From contig NZ_JAJITC010000010.1 in assembly GCF_020881035.1 (NCBI RefSeq), forward strand, positions 157,620-221,619: a DNA stretch of 64,000 bases, given 5' to 3'. The DNA comes from Paraburkholderia translucens (GTDB taxonomy: Bacteria; Pseudomonadota; Gammaproteobacteria; Burkholderiales; Burkholderiaceae). How positions within the stretch are numbered: position 1 is the stretch's first letter; each line of letters opens with the position of its first letter. A program made the translations under genes and the position numbers. Below, one piece after another: positions 35,550 to 43,885 of the stretch. The notes below the pieces were generated by a model, which saw only the letters and a program-made list of their open reading frames with translations, had not been told where the DNA came from and searched no databases.

Positions 35550-36698
35550 TCACCACCCGTAAAACCGCCGCCATTCGACGCTGCTGCCGTCCGGCGCAAC
35601 CGCGTGATACTCGGGAAACTGAGCACCGGTGGCGCAAGCGTGGTTCGGCAGGATGCGCAGTTTCATACCGATGGGAAAGCGTTGGACAATGTCGTCGGCC
35701 TGTGCGTCGGCTGGCGCGTCGGCGCGGACCGCCGCGAGAATCCCATGCTCCTGGTTGGCGCCGCTCACCACATAGCCCGGCAGCAACGTGCCATTGAGCA
35801 GACACGGCTGCCCATAGCCGAAATCGTGCGATTGCCGCGACGTGCCGCGATCGCGGCTAAGCGCCATCCAGCCCGCGTCGAGAATCGCCCAGCCTTTGTC
35901 TTCCTGATGACCGATCACGGTCGTCAGTACGCTGAGCGCGATCTCGTCGAACGTGCAGACCCCCACGTTGTGCATGACCAGGTCGAACAGCACGTAGACT
36001 CCGGCCCGCACTTCGGTGACGCCTTCGAGATGCCGCGCGGCGAGCGCGGTCGGCGTCGAGCCGACGCTGACCGCCGGGCATGCGATGCCCGCTTCACGCA
36101 AGCGCTCGGCGGCGCGCACGCAGCCCGCGCGCTCCTGCTCCGCGAGCGCGGCGAGCGCCTCTGGCGTGTTCAACTCATAGCTCGAACCCGCATGAGTCAT
36201 GACGCCGCCGACCTTCACGCCGTTCTCGTGAAGAATCCGCCCGACGACGAGAAGCGCCTGCTGTTCGGGCTGGATACCCGAGCGATGCCCGTCCGTGTCG
36301 ACTTCGATCCAGACCTCGAACGTTTCGCCGTGCTGGTCGCCGAACGCGGCAATTGCCGCGGCGGCGGTCGGATTGTCCACCACGAGCTTCAGATCGCAGC
36401 CCTGGCGGCGCAGCGCGAGCGCGCGCGGCAGCTTCGACGGCGCCATGCCGACCGCGTACAGAATGTCGTCGATGCCGGCCGCGAAGAACGCTTCCGCTTC
36501 CTTCAGCGTCGACACCGTGATGCCGCGCGCGCCGGCGGCGATCTGCGCCCGCACGACGTCGATGCACTTGGTGGTCTTCACATGCGGCCGGAACGCGACG
36601 CCGAGCGTATTCATCTGCCCCTGCATCCGTGCGATGTTTTTCTGCATCCGCGCGACGTCGATCAATGCGGCCGGGGTTTCGATCTGTTCGAGTCTCAT
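35550..36698 (-). CDS. D-threonine aldolase / D-serine dehydratase-like PLP enzyme
   Basis: Fold-type III PLP enzyme, alanine-racemase-like barrel. The N-terminus IETPAALIDVARMQKNIA and PLP-binding RPHVKTTK (lysine Schiff base) are clear. MTHAGSSY and SVGSTPTAL form phosphate-binding loops. The C-terminal LPNHACAT has the His-x-Cys pair that binds zinc in D-serine dehydratases and D-threonine aldolases. Start at 36698 (MRLEQIETPA). Whether it cleaves beta-hydroxy-D-amino acids or deaminates D-serine cannot be decided here. Confidence 0.85.
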   Translation of the reverse strand: MRLEQIETPAALIDVARMQKNIARMQGQMNTLGVAFRPHVKTTKCIDVVRAQIAAGARGITVSTLKEAEAFFAAGIDDILYAVGMAPSKLPRALALRRQGCDLKLVVDNPTAAAAIAAFGDQHGETFEVWIEVDTDGHRSGIQPEQQALLVVGRILHENGVKVGGVMTHAGSSYELNTPEALAALAEQERAGCVRAAERLREAGIACPAVSVGSTPTALAARHLEGVTEVRAGVYVLFDLVMHNVGVCTFDEIALSVLTTVIGHQEDKGWAILDAGWMALSRDRGTSRQSHDFGYGQPCLLNGTLLPGYVVSGANQEHGILAAVRADAPADAQADDIVQRFPIGMKLRILPNHACATGAQFPEYHAVAPDGSSVEWRRFYGW

Positions 36699-36906
36699 GC
36701 TTGCGTCCGGGCAGCGAGGTGATGTTGGAGAGTCAGTGCCGATGGATCGATTCCTGGATTCAGATGAAATGAATCGCCGTCGCCACGGTGGCAACGGCTT
36801 GAAGCGGGCTGCGGATACTGCATGAAAGGGCGCGTGCTGCCGCTGGCGCGCAGCGCGAACAGGAAGCGAATGTCGGCCGAACCGTTCATCGGTGCGAGGG
36901 GAGCGA

Positions 36907-36928
36907 TGTGAGAGCGCGGAATCTCACA
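36907..36928. promoter_or_regulatory. Palindromic operator candidate in a 307-bp divergent gap
   Basis: TGTGAGA (36907-36913) and TCTCACA (36922-36928) form a perfect 7-bp inverted repeat with an 8-bp spacer. It lies about 80 bp before the sulfotransferase-like gene and 210 bp before the divergent PLP-enzyme gene. A CATAAT hexamer follows at 36931-36936 and could be a -10 box for the plus-strand gene. The rest of 36699-37005 shows nothing recognisable. Confidence 0.4.
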
Positions 36929-37005
36929 GCATAATGCGTCTGGAGCGCTCGCAGGGTAAAGTGGCGCTTCCTGTTGATTGATTCGAACCTCAGAAGAGAA
37001 GTGCC

Positions 37006-38082
37006 ATGCCGTTGCCTCATGAATCGTCCGCAAACGACGCCCCAGAAAGTCCGCTAAAACAGGCAGTTTTTCTGCATACGGGCTGGCGCAGCGCGGGCAC
37101 GTGGGTGTGGTCGCGGCTGCGCGAGCTCGAGCGCGCGGACGGTTTCTACGAACCGCTCAGCAACGTGCTCGCCGATCTGAAGCTCGCCGACGTGCCCGCC
37201 TCGCGTCCGACCTTGACCTCCGGGCACCCGCCGCTCGCCGCGCCGTACTTCGACGAATACCGGCCCTTTCTGCGCGAAGACGCGCGCGGCGTGGCTGGTT
37301 ACGACAGGCGCTTCAGCATCGACCGCTTTACGCGCGAGCCCGATGCGACGTTTCCCTCGTTGCAGGCCTATCTGCGCGCGTTGAGCGAGCACACGATCGA
37401 ACGGGGCCGGGTGCCCGTCTTCAAGTTTTGCCGCACGGGCGGCCGCCTGCCGTGGCTGAAGCGCGCGTTCACCGAAGCGCTGCATGTGGGCGTGCTGCGC
37501 AATCCGGCCTCGCAGTTCGCATCGGGCTGGCTGCTGCGGCAGCAATGGAGCAATGCATTTTTTGTCGCTGCGCCGTTTCGTGTGCTCGGCCTGAATCAGA
37601 TGGACCCGCTGGTGCGCGAAGCGATCGGCGTGTGCGGCGTGCGTCTGCCGCCGCTGACGTCGATGTCCGACGACGCGTACGCGGTCGCGTGCGAGCAATT
37701 CGCGCGCACGGTGGACAGCGACAACGCGTATCGCGCGTTCATCGCGCTGTGGGTCCTCTGCGCGCTGCGCATGGGAGAAGGCGTCGATCTGCTGATCGAT
37801 ATCGAACGGCTCGGCGAGTCGCGCGACTATTCGAACGGTCTGAGCGCCGCATTCGAAGCGCAATGCGGCTTGTCGCCCGACTTCTCGGGCGCGCGCGATC
37901 TGGTCGTCGAAACGCGGCGCAGCGCGGCCCGCATGACGGGCATCGACGGCGGCGCGCTGCGCGTCGTGCACTCTGCCGCGCTGAAATTCCTGAAGGCGCA
38001 GGCGGGTATCGACGCGGCCTTCATCGAGGTTGTCCGCCAGAAGATGGTGCTGGCCAACGAGCTGACCGAAACGTGGCGCTAG
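37006..38082 (+). CDS. Sulfotransferase-like protein
   Basis: 358-aa cytosolic protein with an N-terminal P-loop-like element, LHTGWRSAGTWVWSRLREL (about residues 23-41). It resembles the PAPS 5'-phosphosulfate loop of sulfotransferase-family proteins. VGVLRNPASQFASGW (about 164-178) resembles the 3'-phosphate-binding element (R...S). Acceptor unknown. No glycan or polyketide genes adjoin it. A purine-rich AGAAGAGAAG precedes the ATG. Confidence 0.7.
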   Translation: MPLPHESSANDAPESPLKQAVFLHTGWRSAGTWVWSRLRELERADGFYEPLSNVLADLKLADVPASRPTLTSGHPPLAAPYFDEYRPFLREDARGVAGYDRRFSIDRFTREPDATFPSLQAYLRALSEHTIERGRVPVFKFCRTGGRLPWLKRAFTEALHVGVLRNPASQFASGWLLRQQWSNAFFVAAPFRVLGLNQMDPLVREAIGVCGVRLPPLTSMSDDAYAVACEQFARTVDSDNAYRAFIALWVLCALRMGEGVDLLIDIERLGESRDYSNGLSAAFEAQCGLSPDFSGARDLVVETRRSAARMTGIDGGALRVVHSAALKFLKAQAGIDAAFIEVVRQKMVLANELTETWR

Positions 38083-38201
38083 GCCGCGCGAGCGCCATCT
38101 GGGCGGCCGACACAACCCGCCCCCGCGGCGGCGATCAGGGTGCTGCTCATGAGCGGGCTTCCCGACGGTCCTGATGAAAGTGCGTCAAGTGACAAGCGGG
38201 T

Positions 38202-39605
38202 TCAAACAGCCGCCTTTTTCGCTGCGGCCACGCTTTCTGCGCGCATTGCGTCGTAGCTGAGCTTGTCGATCGGTTCGACGTTCTTTTCGCCGAGATCGCT
38301 CAACCGCACGCGGAAGTTTTCACGTGCGCTCCATGCGGCGGTCGCGCACACGATCGTGATGCCGAACGTGATCGCGCCGATCGTCAGCGGCACGTTGTGC
38401 GATCCGGGCGGCGCGACGTAGGCGAACAGAGCCGGTAGTAGCGCGGTGATCATCGTGCCGATGTTCTGGCCGATCGCCATTGCGGAAACGCGCGAGCGGG
38501 TGGGGAACAATTCCGGATAGAAACTCGGGAAGATCGCGTTGTAGCCTTGATAAATGACGCCCCACATCAGGATCGACATCACCATCGCGAGCGGCACGTT
38601 GTGGATGCTGATCGCGTACAGATATGCGAAAGAAAGCAGCCCGGCGCCGAGCGAGCCGACGATGATCGGCAGACGCCGCCCGATCCGGTCCGACAGATTG
38701 CCCACGTACGGAATCACGAGCACCGCGACGATGTTGCCGATCACCGGGATCCACAAATACAGGCTCTTCGAAAAACCGATGCCGTACGACGGCTGCACCG
38801 CGTACGCCGCGCCGAAAATCGTCGCGACGACCGGGATCACGTTCATCAGCGAGCACAGCACGACGCGCAGCATGTCGCCCCAGTTGTACTTGAACGCTTC
38901 GACGACCGGCGAGCGCGGCACGCCGCCGCTCGCGTCTTCCTTCTCGAACGCGGGAGTTTCCTCGACTTCGCGGCGGATGATGTAGCCGGCAATCAGCACG
39001 AGTGCGCTGAGCAGGAACGGAACGCGCCAGCCCCACGCGTTGAACGAGGCATCGTTCATGAAATAGGCGAGCGGCAGAAATACCGCGGCGGCGAGAATCT
39101 GGCCCGCCTGCACGCCCTGCAGCGTGAAGCTCGCGTAATAGCCGCGTCGTCCGAATGGCGCGTGTTCGAGGATCATCGAGCTGGCGCCTGAAATTTCTCC
39201 GGCGACGGCGAAGCCCTGGATCAGCCGCAGCAAGACGAGCAGCACCGGCGCGACAAGGCCGATCTGCTGATAGGTCGGCAGCAGACCGACCGCCATCGTC
39301 GATAGACCCATCAGGAACATGCAGACGAGCAGCACGTTCTTGCGCCCGTGCGTGTCGCCCCAGTGCCCGAGCACGACCGCGCCGATCGGTCGCGCGACGT
39401 AGCCGACGCCGTAGGTTGCGAGCGAGGCGACGATCGCGATCTTGGGGTTGCCGGAAGGGAAGAACAGTTGCGGAAAGATCAGCGCGGCGGCCTGTGCGTA
39501 GATGAAGAAATCGTAGTACTCGAGTGCCGAGCCGATCCAGCCGCTGGCGGTGGCCTTGCGAGCCTGCGAGCCATGGCCGCTGTGTGCCGTTGCGTTCGTT
39601 TGCAT
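38202..39605 (-). CDS. MFS transporter, metabolite:H+ symporter (MHS) family
   Basis: Twelve-TM secondary transporter of the ShiA/ProP/KgtP-like group: SALEYYDFFIYAQAAALIFP in TM1, RPIGAVVLGHWGDTHGRKNV in the TM2-3 loop, and RLIQGFAVAGEISGA in TM4. Length is 467 aa. An AGGAG ribosome-binding site lies 6 bp before ATG 39605. Substrate is probably an organic or amino acid, but none can be named. Confidence 0.9.
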   Translation of the reverse strand: MQTNATAHSGHGSQARKATASGWIGSALEYYDFFIYAQAAALIFPQLFFPSGNPKIAIVASLATYGVGYVARPIGAVVLGHWGDTHGRKNVLLVCMFLMGLSTMAVGLLPTYQQIGLVAPVLLVLLRLIQGFAVAGEISGASSMILEHAPFGRRGYYASFTLQGVQAGQILAAAVFLPLAYFMNDASFNAWGWRVPFLLSALVLIAGYIIRREVEETPAFEKEDASGGVPRSPVVEAFKYNWGDMLRVVLCSLMNVIPVVATIFGAAYAVQPSYGIGFSKSLYLWIPVIGNIVAVLVIPYVGNLSDRIGRRLPIIVGSLGAGLLSFAYLYAISIHNVPLAMVMSILMWGVIYQGYNAIFPSFYPELFPTRSRVSAMAIGQNIGTMITALLPALFAYVAPPGSHNVPLTIGAITFGITIVCATAAWSARENFRVRLSDLGEKNVEPIDKLSYDAMRAESVAAAKKAAV

Positions 39606-39913
39606 GTCGTCTCCTGAACGGGAAATGTTTTTTGTCAGCTTCTCCGGCTGACTCATTGGCGCCTTTAAACGTGCGCCGCGCAAGCCAGGATTTTCCTGGT
39701 CCCGTTGCCGCGGTGCGGCATAACGGCATGGATCGAGGCATCGCGAGGGCTGCTGCGGCGCACCACGGGTTAGCCGCTGAGCCGAGTGTCGCGGGCATGG
39801 TCGCGTCGAATCGGAGCGGCATCTGAAGCGCAAACCTCGTGCGCTGATGACGCGCGGCGCGGGCGGATTCCGAGCGGCGCCCCGCTGGCTCCTGCGCTCG
39901 CCCGCGGGCGCTC
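39606..39913. other. 308-bp gap with a small dyad
   Basis: No gene seen between the two MFS genes. CCAGGA-TTT-TCCTGG (39685-39699) is a perfect 6-bp inverted repeat that could be an operator for the MHS transporter reading away on the minus strand, or part of a terminator for the upstream operon. GTCAGC...GCTGAC (39634-39652) lies between it and the start codon. Confidence 0.35.
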
Positions 39914-41260
39914 TCACACGCTGGAAGCCGTATCCTCTTCCGCCTCGTCCAGCTCGCCGCGCTGAACCTTTGCTACGGAGTCTGCAATGACCGTGGTCGT
40001 GACTGGCCGCGGGTCCTCGATGCTGTAGCGCAGGCGCCAGCCTTCGCGAGAGAAACGCAGTTGCCGGCATCGCATCAGATAGACGAGACCGACGAGCGCC
40101 GCGCCGAAGCCCGATGCCGCGCCGACGCCAAGCGCCCAGCGCGGGCCGAAACGGTCGGCGACCCAGCCGACCACCGGCGCGCCGAGCGGTGTGCCGCCGA
40201 GCGCGATCGCGAGCAGAATCGCGATCACGCGGCCGCGCATCGCGGGCTCGGTGGTCAGTTGCACGAGGCTGTTGGTGGAAGTGGTGAAGGTTTGCGTCGA
40301 CACGCCGATCGCGATCAGCACGATGCCGAACAGCACGTAGTTCGGCATCAGCGCAGCCGCCGTGCAGCCGACGCCGAACATCGCGCCGGCAACGAGCAGC
40401 AGCCCCATCGTGGGCCGCGTGCGGCGCGCCGCGAGCAGGGCGCCGGTGACCGAACCGATCGCCATGGTCGAACTGAGCACGCCGTACTCGCCCGCGCCCG
40501 CCCGGAACGCGGTGACGGACATCGTGGAGATGAAGATCGGGAAGTTCAGGCCGAAGGTGCCGATCAGGAACAGCATCAGCAGCGCCGCTTTCAGATCGGG
40601 GCGCGTCCAGACATATTTGAAGCCTTCGACGAAGCTGCCGCGCGAGCGTACCGCGCGCGGCTTGATATGTAGCTGGTCGAGCCGCAGCGTGCGCAGCGCG
40701 CCGAGCACCGCGACGAACGACAGCGCGTTGATCAGGAATACCCAGCCGCTGCCGACCGAGGCGATCAGCAGACCCGCGACCGCCGGCCCGAGCATGCGCG
40801 CGGCGTTGAACGACGTGGAGTTCAGCGCGACCGCATTGGCGAGATCGCGTTCGCCGACGAGGTCGGACACGAAGGTCTGGCGCGCGGGAGCGTCGAACGC
40901 GGTCACGCAGCCGAGCAGCCCCGCGAACACGTAGACCTGCCAAAGCTGCACGAGCCCCGTGACGGTGAGCAGACCGAGCGCAAGCGCCAGCGTGCCCATT
41001 GCCGCCTGCGTCGCGAACAGCAGCTTGCGGCGATCGAAGTGATCGGCGGTGTAACCGGTGAGCGGCAGCAACAGCATCTGCGGCCCGAACTGCAGTGACA
41101 TCACGATGCCCACTGCCGTCGCGTTGTGATGCGTGAGCCCGGTAAGCACGAGCCAGTCCTGCGCCGTTCGCTGCATCCACGTGCCGATGTTCGAGACGAT
41201 CGCGCCGCTCGCCCAGACACGGTAGTTGAAAATGCGCAGCGAACGGAACGTGGTGCTCAC
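39914..41260 (-). CDS. MFS transporter (MFS_3 / EntS-like)
   Basis: Twelve-TM exporter-like MFS protein of 448 aa: SLRIFNYRVWASGAIVSNIGTW at the N-terminus, GYTADHFDRRKLLFATQ in the TM2-3 loop, and AFDAPARQTFVSDLVG in TM4-5. An acidic tail (ELDEAEEDTASSV) closes it. It is the last gene of a marR-isochorismatase-MFS operon (24 bp after the isochorismatase), so it may export a compound handled by that enzyme or sensed by the MarR protein. Confidence 0.88.
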   Translation of the reverse strand: MSTTFRSLRIFNYRVWASGAIVSNIGTWMQRTAQDWLVLTGLTHHNATAVGIVMSLQFGPQMLLLPLTGYTADHFDRRKLLFATQAAMGTLALALGLLTVTGLVQLWQVYVFAGLLGCVTAFDAPARQTFVSDLVGERDLANAVALNSTSFNAARMLGPAVAGLLIASVGSGWVFLINALSFVAVLGALRTLRLDQLHIKPRAVRSRGSFVEGFKYVWTRPDLKAALLMLFLIGTFGLNFPIFISTMSVTAFRAGAGEYGVLSSTMAIGSVTGALLAARRTRPTMGLLLVAGAMFGVGCTAAALMPNYVLFGIVLIAIGVSTQTFTTSTNSLVQLTTEPAMRGRVIAILLAIALGGTPLGAPVVGWVADRFGPRWALGVGAASGFGAALVGLVYLMRCRQLRFSREGWRLRYSIEDPRPVTTTVIADSVAKVQRGELDEAEEDTASSV

Positions 41261-41284
41261 GGCAGGGGTTTCCTCAATGCGGGC

Positions 41285-41848
41285 TCAGCCGCGCGAGCTT
41301 TCGAGCAGATCGAGCACTTCCTGGGTCGTGCCGGTCTCGCCGAGGCGCGGAAAGATGCGCGTGATGCTGTTGGTGTGCGCGTCGGCGTTCAGATCAGTCA
41401 TCGCGTCGACCACCAGCGTGACGTTCAGGCCGAGCTCGCTCGCGAAGCGCGCGGTCGATTCGACGCCGATGCTGGTCGCGACACCGGCGAGCACCACTTG
41501 CGTGACGCCTTGCTGCTGCAGATACGCAGCGAGATCGGTGTTGGTGAAGGCGCCCCACGTGCGCTTCGTGACCAGATGGTCCGATGCCTGCTGCTTGAGC
41601 TCGGGCAGCAGATCGGCGAAGCCGGCCGGGAAGTCGCCGGTGTGGCGCCCCTGGTCGGTGCGGCCCGGCGCGCCGGCGGTGACGTTCACGAGCACGACGG
41701 GCAGGCCGTGGCGGCGGAACGCGTCGAGCAGCCTAACCGAACGCTCGACGATTTCGCTGGCCGGATGGACGGTGGGCAACGCGACGATGCCGCGCTGCAG
41801 ATCGACGACCACCAATGCGGTTCTGGCGTCGAGAGTGGTGAGTGCCAT
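41285..41848 (-). CDS. Isochorismatase-family hydrolase lacking the catalytic Cys
   Basis: 187-aa cysteine-hydrolase-fold protein. The Asp of the triad (ALVVVDLQRGI) and the Lys (LVTKRTWGAF) are present. At the nucleophile position the sequence reads GVATSIGVESTA, with Gly where nicotinamidases have Cys. True isochorismatases such as EntB and PhzD also lack the Cys, so a lyase-like or vinyl-ether-cleaving reaction is more likely than amide hydrolysis. It lies between the marR gene and the MFS exporter. Confidence 0.87.
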   Translation of the reverse strand: MALTTLDARTALVVVDLQRGIVALPTVHPASEIVERSVRLLDAFRRHGLPVVLVNVTAGAPGRTDQGRHTGDFPAGFADLLPELKQQASDHLVTKRTWGAFTNTDLAAYLQQQGVTQVVLAGVATSIGVESTARFASELGLNVTLVVDAMTDLNADAHTNSITRIFPRLGETGTTQEVLDLLESSRG

Positions 41849-41891
41849 GGTGTGCTCCTGCTAGTAATGAGACGCGCGCGCGAATTGCCAG

Positions 41892-42344
41892 TTACAGATC
41901 GACGAGACGTTTCAGCAGTTCGACGCCCCGCGCGAGTTGTTGCTGTTCGGTCGCCGTGAAGCGCGTTTGAATGGTGCGAAACAGCCAGTCTTCACGTGCC
42001 GCGCGGCTCGCCTTGATCTTCTTGCGAAACGACGGCGTGAGCGACAGAACCGTCTGCCGCCCGTCGTCGGGATCGGGTGTGCCACGCACGAGCCCCGCGG
42101 CTTTCAATACCGCGAGCGTTTCTCCCATCGATTGCGGACGCATGCCGTGCGCGCGCGCGAGCGCAGTGACCGTGGCCGGGCCTTCGCGTTCCAGCAGGTT
42201 CAGCACTTGCACCTGCGACGGCGTGAAGTCGCCGACATGCGACTCTTCGCGCAGACGCCGGCGCAGTCTGCCCGCCAGCACGCGCAGATCTTCGGCCAGC
42301 GAATGAAGTTCTTCCGGCGTAACCGGGGGAGGGGATGTGCTCAT
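41892..42344 (-). CDS. MarR-family transcriptional regulator
   Basis: 150-aa winged-helix repressor-type protein: GDFTPSQVQVLNLLEREGPATV and ALARAHGMRPQSMGETLAVL (recognition helix), then GLVRGTPDPDDGRQTVLSLT (wing). ATG at 42344 is preferred over an in-frame start at 42416 that would overlap the palindrome described next. First gene of a three-gene operon and its probable autorepressor. Confidence 0.9.
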   Translation of the reverse strand: MSTSPPPVTPEELHSLAEDLRVLAGRLRRRLREESHVGDFTPSQVQVLNLLEREGPATVTALARAHGMRPQSMGETLAVLKAAGLVRGTPDPDDGRQTVLSLTPSFRKKIKASRAAREDWLFRTIQTRFTATEQQQLARGVELLKRLVDL

Positions 42345-42386
42345 GGGGTGAGCCTGGGCAGCGGCATGATGTGAAGGTTTCCTGCT

Positions 42387-42397
42387 AAGGTTACCTT
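42387..42397. promoter_or_regulatory. Candidate MarR operator
   Basis: AAGGTTACCTT is a perfect inverted repeat around one central base, 43 bp upstream of the marR start. A related half site (AAGGTTTCC) lies at 42374-42382. The position suits autorepression by the MarR protein. Confidence 0.5.
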
Positions 42398-42464
42398 CGT
42401 ATCTTGGACGGGTCAAGTTTGGAAATGCCGCACGACCGTGCGCGGGGACGTCGCCACGACGGCC

Positions 42465-43112
42465 TCAACGCGGCCGCATCCGCCGGTCGAAGAAGCGCCA
42501 TACCGCGCCGCCGACCAGCATTGCGCCACCGAGCGCGAGGCCCAGCAACACCAGCGCACTCAGGTGCTCGCGCACCACCGGCACGTTGCCGAACAGATAG
42601 CCGGCCGCGATCAGCGACACGATCCACAGCGCCGCGCCCGCGGTGACGAACGCGGCGAACCGCGAGAACGTCATGCGCGACACGCCCCCGGCGAACGGCG
42701 CGAAGGTGCGCACCACGGCGATGAACGGTGAGAGCAGGAAGGTCAGGCGGCCGCGCGCCTCGCTGAACGCGTGTGCGCGGCGCAGCGCGTCGCGGTTGAG
42801 CCAGTAGTAGTTGCGGGTATAGACCTTGTCGCCGACCGCCCGGCCGAGCGCATATCCGACGATGCTGCCGCCAACCGTCGCGACAAACAGTACGGGCGAT
42901 ACGATCCACACGTTCAATGCGCCCGTGGCCGCGAGCGCGCCGCAGATGAAGATCAGCGGATCGCCGGGCAGGAAGAACAGCGGCAGAAAGCCGTATTCGA
43001 CGAACACGACGACAAATAGCAGCGCGTAGATTGCGGTGCCGAATTGCACGATCAGCGCGCTCAGATGCTGGTCCAGATGCAGCGCGATCTGCAGCACATT
43101 CATCAGGTTCAT
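42465..43112 (-). CDS. DedA-family membrane protein
   Basis: 215-aa inner-membrane protein of the DedA/SNARE-associated superfamily, linked to lipid flipping and envelope homeostasis. Family marks: YGFLPLFFLPGDPLIFICGA and a C-terminal membrane domain with RTFAPFAGGVSRM, including the conserved Arg. Five or so hydrophobic segments. A single gene with no obvious operon partner. Confidence 0.9.
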   Translation of the reverse strand: MNLMNVLQIALHLDQHLSALIVQFGTAIYALLFVVVFVEYGFLPLFFLPGDPLIFICGALAATGALNVWIVSPVLFVATVGGSIVGYALGRAVGDKVYTRNYYWLNRDALRRAHAFSEARGRLTFLLSPFIAVVRTFAPFAGGVSRMTFSRFAAFVTAGAALWIVSLIAAGYLFGNVPVVREHLSALVLLGLALGGAMLVGGAVWRFFDRRMRPR

Positions 43113-43261
43113 CGTGGCCCGAGGCTCGGCTTGTGTCCGGAAGTGATGAGTGTAGTCCCGCGAGCGTGCGCAGGGCGCATCCGCGAGTTTTAGCCGGTTG
43201 TCGCTTGTCGAGGCTGCCGTGCCAATGTCAAACTCGGACGGTCCTCGTCAGATGCAAGGCC

Positions 43262-43789
43262 ATGTCGCACGATTCCGCCGTCACCTTCCGTTTTGCCGCG
43301 CCGCACGAGGCCGAAACGATTCGCGCCATCGAATTCGAAGCGGGTCTGCGCTTCGTCAGCGTCGGCATGACCGGCATTGCCGACGCGCCGCCGATGGCGC
43401 GCGAGATCGTCGAGAACAAGATCGAGGCGCGCGAGATTATCGTCGCGTTGGACCAACACGCAACCTGCGTGGGGTTCGTGATGTTCGAGCCGCAGCCGAC
43501 GCGTATCTACGTTCAGGAGCTCGACGTGCTGACCACGCACGCGGGCAGGCGCATTGGCGCGGCGTTGATCGAAGAAGTCGCGCGAATCGCGCGCATACGG
43601 CAAGTGCCGCAGCTCGTGCTGTCGACGTATCGCGATGTGCCGTGGAATGCGCCGTACTACCGGCGGTTGGGATTTCGCGACATCGACTCGCCGGAGCTCG
43701 ACGCAGCCTTGCTCGCGCGCCGCGACGCGCATATCGCGCGCGGGCTCGATGAATCGAAGCGGGTGTTCATGCGGCGCGATCTCGTCTAG
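43262..43789 (+). CDS. GNAT-family N-acetyltransferase
   Basis: 175-aa acetyltransferase. The acetyl-CoA-binding stretch is VLTTHAGRRIGAALIEEVAR, which fits Q/RxxGxG/A in its GRRIGAA part. VPWNAPYYRRLGFRDI is the usual C-terminal signature. ATG at 43262 (MSHDSAVTFRF) is chosen as the domain start. Substrate unknown. A strong hairpin follows the stop. Confidence 0.85.
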   Translation: MSHDSAVTFRFAAPHEAETIRAIEFEAGLRFVSVGMTGIADAPPMAREIVENKIEAREIIVALDQHATCVGFVMFEPQPTRIYVQELDVLTTHAGRRIGAALIEEVARIARIRQVPQLVLSTYRDVPWNAPYYRRLGFRDIDSPELDAALLARRDAHIARGLDESKRVFMRRDLV

Positions 43790-43798
43790 CGCACGTAA

Positions 43799-43837
43799 AA
43801 CGGCGGGTGTGACTGGATTTCAGTCACACCCGCCGTT
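43799..43837. terminator. Strong bidirectional intrinsic terminator
   Basis: AACGGCGGGTGTGACTG (43799-43815) pairs perfectly over 17 bp with 43821-43837 across a 5-nt loop (GATTT). On the minus strand the stem runs into TTTTACG, giving a short U-tract for the ene-reductase transcript. It sits between convergent genes and can also end the acetyltransferase transcript. Confidence 0.88.
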
Positions 43838-43885
43838 CTGCTTCGTCAGTCCATACAGCGGGCACGAGCCCGCCGCAACGACCGA

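Noticed and set aside
36907..36928. CRP-type site in the TGTGA...TCACA dyad
   Set aside because: Half sites are 12 bp apart, not the 6 bp of CRP, so another regulator is more likely.
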